A stretch of 13,311 nt of DNA from contig FLMG01002502.1 in NCBI GenBank assembly GCA_900088475.1, forward strand, positions 1 through 13,311, written 5' to 3'. Below, piece after piece: positions 9,096 to 13,311 of the stretch. The first letter of the stretch is position 1. Every line of letters begins with the position of its first letter. The stretch comes from Hyphochytrium catenoides. Taxonomy: Eukaryota; Sar; Hyphochytriomycetes; Hyphochytriales; Hyphochytriaceae. The notes under the pieces are model-generated. The model worked only from the letters and a program-made list of their open reading frames with translations, was not told the origin of the DNA and made no database searches. The position numbers and the translations under genes are program-made.

Positions 9096-12010
9096 ATGAT
9101 TCGCGGCGTAAGGAAGCTTGCCATTGGCAATCGGGCTGTGGTCCGAAATGTAAGAGTGGTGGTCGCTGAGAGAATCTTGTCTGAGTCGCTGAACATCTAT
9201 ACCCTTGGCACTCCCAGGTGGCTCGGAGAAACGCTGCGGTTCTTCGTAGAGGAGTTGCAGGTAAGCTGTCTGCTCCATTGGGAGGAGCGCAATATTCAAT
9301 CTGATTATCCGGTGTGTGCAGCACTCTCAGAGACTACCACGCTGAAGGCCAGAGTAGCACAGAACCAGTCATGGAGGTATGGGTATATTGCAGCACCGCG
9401 TATAAATCAAGCTGCTGAGGACTTGGAGCAGCGTCACTAAAGCTACCTCTCAGTCTCAGGCCCCAGTATGCGCCGAACATGATGATGGGAGTACGCTTCT
9501 TCTCAGTTGGTAAGGGCTCCTTTTGTTCCTCACTCATGTCTCGGAAACGCACTTACCTTCTTCAACAGAGACCATCAACGTGCCTAGTATGGGTGATTCT
9601 ATTACTGAAGGAACGGTAGTGCAATGGACCAAAGGTGGATAGCATCAAACTTCCATATACAGTCTTCCCAGACTGGCTGACGCGACCACCTTCACCTGCT
9701 TGGGTCACTCTCGCCATCACTTTTCACCTGCCGCTACTCTTGGCGTCTCTCTTCACTTGTCCATTGCTTTCGTGGCCCTCACAGGTGTAGGGGATTATGT
9801 CAATGTTGACGATGTCGTGGTAGTGGTTGAAACTGACAAGGTAAGAGATAAATGCACGTGTTGGTGAAGACTTGTCCTCTACGGTGTCCTGATTGTTCCT
9901 TAAGGAGCTAGGAGCTAGGAGCTGTTTGAGAGTGTTATGTCTTTCTCGCATTCTCTTTCTAGATCTATGCACTATCCGACGGCTGTGTGCTCTGGCGCAT
10001 GACGGGCTCATGACTATCCTTAGGTTAGCGTTGACGTCCGGACACCCAAGGCTGGAGTTATAACTGAGCATCTAGTGCCAGAGGACACCACCATTGAGGT
10101 GGGTGCTCCGCTGTTCAAGCTGGACACAGATGCTCAGAAGCCTGCTGAAGGAGCCAAAGAGGAGAAAGGTAAGATCTACAGGCAACAAGAGAAGAATATC
10201 CTCTGTCCTAACAGTTTATTGAAAATCCCATTTCTGTGTTGCTCTCCGCTTCAGCCAAACCCGCTGCCGAAAAGCCTGCAGCTGCCCCAGTGCCTCCAAA
10301 GCCGGCTGCTGCTCCTGCAGGAGAAGCGACGGCCCCTCCTTCCTCCGCCTCCACGCCTCCACCATCATATTCGGGACCCAAAGCACCCTCCAGTCCTCCT
10401 AAGCAAGCAACCCCGCCACAACAAACGCCTAAACCTGCAGCGGCATCTCCCACTTCTGAATCACCGTCCTCTCTTCTCTTTCAGCGCACGGAGAACAGGG
10501 TTAAAATGAACCGGATGAGACTGCGCATTGCAGAGAGGCTGAAGCAGGCTCAAAACACATATGCCATGCTTACGACCTTCCAAGAAGTAAGGAATACACC
10601 TAAAAGAGGTGGATGTCGTGATAATTTCGCGTTTTATCGCCGCAGCGAGGATAACCTACTGCTGCCGCTCTGATCTACTTCTACTCTAGCTGATCCAAAT
10701 GTTTCTTCTCCTCTGTCCTCACTGTTTCAGTGGCTCTTGGTCTCGATTCTAAAACCATTTCTCACCACGCATCTGTCCTCATCCCGCTCCTGTCGTTTTT
10801 GTCATTTTTTGGACGTCTTATTTCTTCCATGTATAGACCGATATGAGCAGTCTGATTGAGTTCAGGAGCTTGTATAAGGAGGAGTTTGAGAAGACACATG
10901 GTGTGAAGTTAGGCTTCATGTCAGCATTTGTCAAGGCCGCAGCACAAGCGCTTAAGGAGGTTCCAGGAGTCAACGCAGGTTGGTATAGAGGACACCAAGT
11001 TGTTGGTGCCTTTAGCAGTCGTCGCCAGCCCACACTCATACCTCCCGCACTCTTCTCGCTCACGAAGCCTAAGTGTCAGCTAACGGTGCTTCCTTTAGTG
11101 ATTGATGATGAGGCCAAGGAAATTGTTTACCGTGACTACGCCGACATCAGCGTGGCTGTTGCGACTCCAAAGGGGTAAGTAACTTATGGACCTCACGCAG
11201 CCTTGTTTTTAAGTCTTCTTCACGTGCTGGGCAACTGTTCTACTCATTCCTCGATGTCCTCCAGCTTGGTTGTTCCAGTGGTGAGGAACTGCGAATCTCT
11301 CAGCTTTGCCGGTATCGAAAAGAAGATTGCTGAGCTCGGAGAGAAGGTAATACGGACTGGATCGTCTACGATATTTAGGGCTATCTCTCTATAACGACCG
11401 CATCCTTGTACCTTTCTATCTTCAAGGCACGTAATGGTACACTTGAGATGGAGGAGATGGCTGGCGGAACTTTCACCATCTCGAACGGAGGTGTTTTCGG
11501 ATCTCTTATGGGGACTCCTATCGTCAACCCGCCTCAGTCAGCTATTCTGGGCATGCATGCCACGAAGATGAGAGCTGTTGTCAACAAAAAGGTTCGGAGG
11601 CTATAGCGCACCATTACTTCTTAGACTGTCTGCTTTTCGTCCTATAATCAGTCTAAAGTCTGTTTCCGTCCCGCCCTAGCCTTCTCTCATCCTCGATCTA
11701 TCCTCTTTAGCATGCATTCACTCCTGTTATCTCCTATTCTCACGAAAGCGAACATGAAGGACTTGGTTGAAAGTAGGGCCAGCTTCGTTTTGCTTTCTTC
11801 CTGTCGCTCTAACCAGCTCACTTTGTAAGCTGCTTGCAGCGATTGAGAAACTGGCTAAATGTTTCTTTGTCGTAGGGAGAGGTTGTGGCTCGTCCAATGA
11901 TGTACCTCGCTTTGACGTATGACCACCGCCTCATTGACGGCCGTGAGGCTGTTACTTTCCTCAAGTCAGTAGCCCAAAAGATTGAAGACCCAAGGCGTAT
12001 GCTCCTTTGA
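9096..12010 (+). CDS. DLST: Dihydrolipoamide succinyltransferase, E2 of OGDH (11 exons, 431 aa)
   Basis: The mitochondrial core enzyme of the 2-oxoglutarate dehydrogenase complex, which moves the succinyl group from lipoyl-lysine to CoA in the TCA cycle. Exons: 9096-9149, 9467-9509, 9569-9634, 9785-9840, 10024-10168, 10255-10586, 10837-10978, 11099-11174, 11265-11346, 11427-11591, 11876-12010 (1296 bases, phases consistent). Residues 1-32 form a basic presequence ([18 protein letters not shown], then GVRFFSV). The lipoyl domain follows at about 34-110, with [11 protein letters not shown] and the lipoyl Lys73 in VETDK. A Pro/Ala-rich linker runs to about 198. The catalytic domain (199-431) has [31 protein letters not shown] and [10 protein letters not shown], with catalytic His404 and Asp408 in DHRLIDG. 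No E3-binding domain is visible in the linker, as is usual for eukaryotic DLST and unlike pyruvate dehydrogenase E2. The least certain junction is intron 1: the acceptor at 9466 is preferred, but one at 9442 is also in phase. Confidence 0.93.
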
Positions 12011-12236
12011 GCCCACAATTTGGGCCTAAAAAAAGTCGAACTTGCTAGCTAGTGAAGCTCTCAGCACATTGCTTCTAGAGCAACTGTGAGAAAACTTGGG
12101 ATTGGGATTGCTTATTTTTTAGTTTAGCAGCCTGCTACATGGCGCGGTAGTCGTAACTGACAGAGACCAACGGGAAATAAATAAGAGACACGCATTCTTT
12201 GAGATAGCCGGAGATGTAGACGTCATTCGCGATGCT

Positions 12237-13311
12237 TCACTTGTGAGACTTCTTCTTTTTCTTCTTCTCTTTCTTAGCTTCTTTTCTGCGTTTCTTCGAC
12301 GATGAGGACTCCTCCTCCTCGGCGGCTGCTGCATTGAACGTAATCCGAATCTTAGGAAGGACAAGCGGCAGAGAAGAGGGAGGCGTTGGAAGTGGAGAAG
12401 GGGGTCCGCTCTTTCTCCCTCTTCGTGATGTAGAAGACGTTGGGCTCCCCTCTATCTTCTGTTTGCCTCTCTTCGCGGTAGAGGGTGTAGAGTCTCTTCG
12501 CCTCTTTCGCGAGCCTTTCTCTTCTGGCGCAAGAGGCGTCTGAGGGTAAAACTGTTGCTCCTCTTCCCGCTCGTCTCCTTGTTCTTCAACGACGTCCATA
12601 AACTCGCCTTCTTCCTGCTGATCTTCACCTTCCACCTCCTCCTCTTCCAGCTCTTCTTCATCATCCTCTTCTTCCTCCTCCAGTGCCCCAAGCCCTGGTC
12701 TTTTCTTTATTATGAGTTTGACTGGCTTGTGGGGAGGAGGAGGACGAGGGAAGAATGATTCATGAATGAGAGGAAGGGCCTTCCAGACCAGGCGGCCGCC
12801 GGCACCTTTTTTGAGCTTTATAGGGACCATAAGCCCGCAGGCTGAGTCCCGGGAAGAGGTCAACGAGAGAGAGAAATGAGAGGTATAAGTACTACGGACT
12901 ACGTGATTATGACAGGATTGCATCCAACAACAGGTTCGGATGCTAAGAGATAGGGAAAAGCGACGAGAACACAACGGTGATTCGTTCTCTCTCCTTGGCC
13001 CGTTAGCGGGCTCACTTTTTTCTCTCTCTCTTCCAGCCCGCGGAGCACTACTTCTGCCATTCTCTCTGATCCTGCTCTCAACACTTCGCACACTTTATAG
13101 GCTTCCCCTCCATCCCGTCAGTTTGTCCGTCTCCTGCTTGCTGAGCCTTACTTCCACCGCTGTCCAGTACTTACGATGCTTATCCTTTGGATTCCCTAAG
13201 GCCACGAGCTTAGTCAGCTTCGGATTGACTCTGATCCACTCATGAACTCCGTCCTCCAGTCTTTGCATCAGATAGTTTCGTAGCCTTGTATTATAGTCAA
13301 CGACTCTGTAT
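12237..13311 (-). CDS. Acidic/lysine-rich probable nuclear protein, 3' part
   Basis: Function not recognised. Two minus-strand exons are supported: one entering from the window edge (13311-13175) and a terminal exon (12841-12237) with stop TGA. They are joined by a 333-base intron with donor C|GTAAGT and acceptor GGGACTCAG, and the phases match. The first gives 45 residues including YNTRLRNYLMQRLEDGVHEW and NPKLTKLVALGNPKDK. The second gives 200 residues: LMVPIKLKKGAGGRLVWKAL, a Pro-rich PRPPPPHKP, then KLIIKK. A strongly acidic Glu/Asp run of about 35 residues follows, then a Ser/Pro/Arg region with RKRRR and an AT-hook-like RRGRKSG. The hydrophobic strand-like LPKIRITFNA precedes a lysine-rich C-terminus ending KKKKKKSHK. 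Acidic tract plus basic clusters suggest a chromatin or nucleolar protein. An unspliced reading would extend the open frame to 13091, but that extension is Ser/Leu/Arg-rich and looks intronic. The protein's start lies beyond the window. It converges on DLST with 226 bases between stops. Confidence 0.6.

Noticed and set aside
9075-9440. Plus-strand open frame of 121 residues over DLST exon 1
   Set aside because: It reads through the GTAAGA donor after the presequence exon into intron 1; no motif appears after residue 25.
10208-10453. Minus-strand Gly/Ala-rich open frame of 81 residues
   Set aside because: It is the antisense shadow of the Pro/Ala-rich DLST linker.
10484-10484. Strong pyrimidine-plus-CAG acceptor inside DLST exon 6, just before the catalytic domain
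   Set aside because: Using it after exon 5 would put phase 1 onto phase 0 and break the frame, and no good donor lies in the Pro/Ala linker. The tract simply encodes SSLLFQ.
12842-13091. Unspliced N-terminal extension of the acidic protein starting at ATG near 13091
   Set aside because: The extension is Ser/Arg/Leu-rich low complexity, and a phase-matching GTAAGT donor and CTCAG acceptor bracket it as an intron.
1-13311. tRNA, rRNA, CRISPR arrays and transposon ends
   Set aside because: No cloverleaf box motifs, repeat-spacer pattern, terminal inverted repeats or transposase/reverse transcriptase motifs were seen on either strand.

Overview
The window is nuclear DNA of a protist-type eukaryote. 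Genes are split by many short GT-AG introns (about 55 to 335 bases). Several introns carry a ctaac/ctaat branch-like motif before the 3' splice site, and all three standard stop codons behave as stops. Gene density, exon size and the character of the proteins (an animal- or alga-like DLST, a START/PDZ membrane protein) suggest a unicellular eukaryote, perhaps of the stramenopile/alveolate assemblage. That placement is inference and cannot be settled from the sequence alone.

Layout. Positions 1-2601 are gene-poor: a (TC)n tract at the left edge, an imperfect (GA)n polypurine block at about 439-737, and sequence without a convincing gene. Positions 2602-3895 (+) hold a seven-exon gene for a 208-residue Vti1-like Qb-SNARE. 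A gene-free gap of about 680 bases (3896-4576) separates it from a convergent five-exon gene on the minus strand (8229 to 4577). That gene encodes a 1093-residue protein with a START-type lipid-binding domain, two PDZ-like domains, a helical segment, a second START-like domain and C-terminal membrane segments. An upstream region of about 865 bases (8230-9095) is shared with a divergent eleven-exon gene (+, 9096-12010). This encodes the 431-residue mitochondrial dihydrolipoamide succinyltransferase, the E2 subunit of the 2-oxoglutarate dehydrogenase complex. Finally, 12237-13311 (-) is the 3' part of a gene for an acidic and lysine-rich, probably nuclear protein whose 5' end lies outside the window.

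The genes are housekeeping or membrane-trafficking in character and are not an operon. The SNARE and the START/PDZ protein both belong to endomembrane biology (vesicle fusion, and probably lipid transfer or sensing at a membrane), but their adjacency does not show that they act together. Splice models were built by hand from reading-frame phase, GT/AG sites and homology to remembered family motifs. Every exon junction in the three complete genes is phase-consistent. The most unusual item is the double-START/double-PDZ membrane protein; its 5' end may extend further upstream than the start chosen here.
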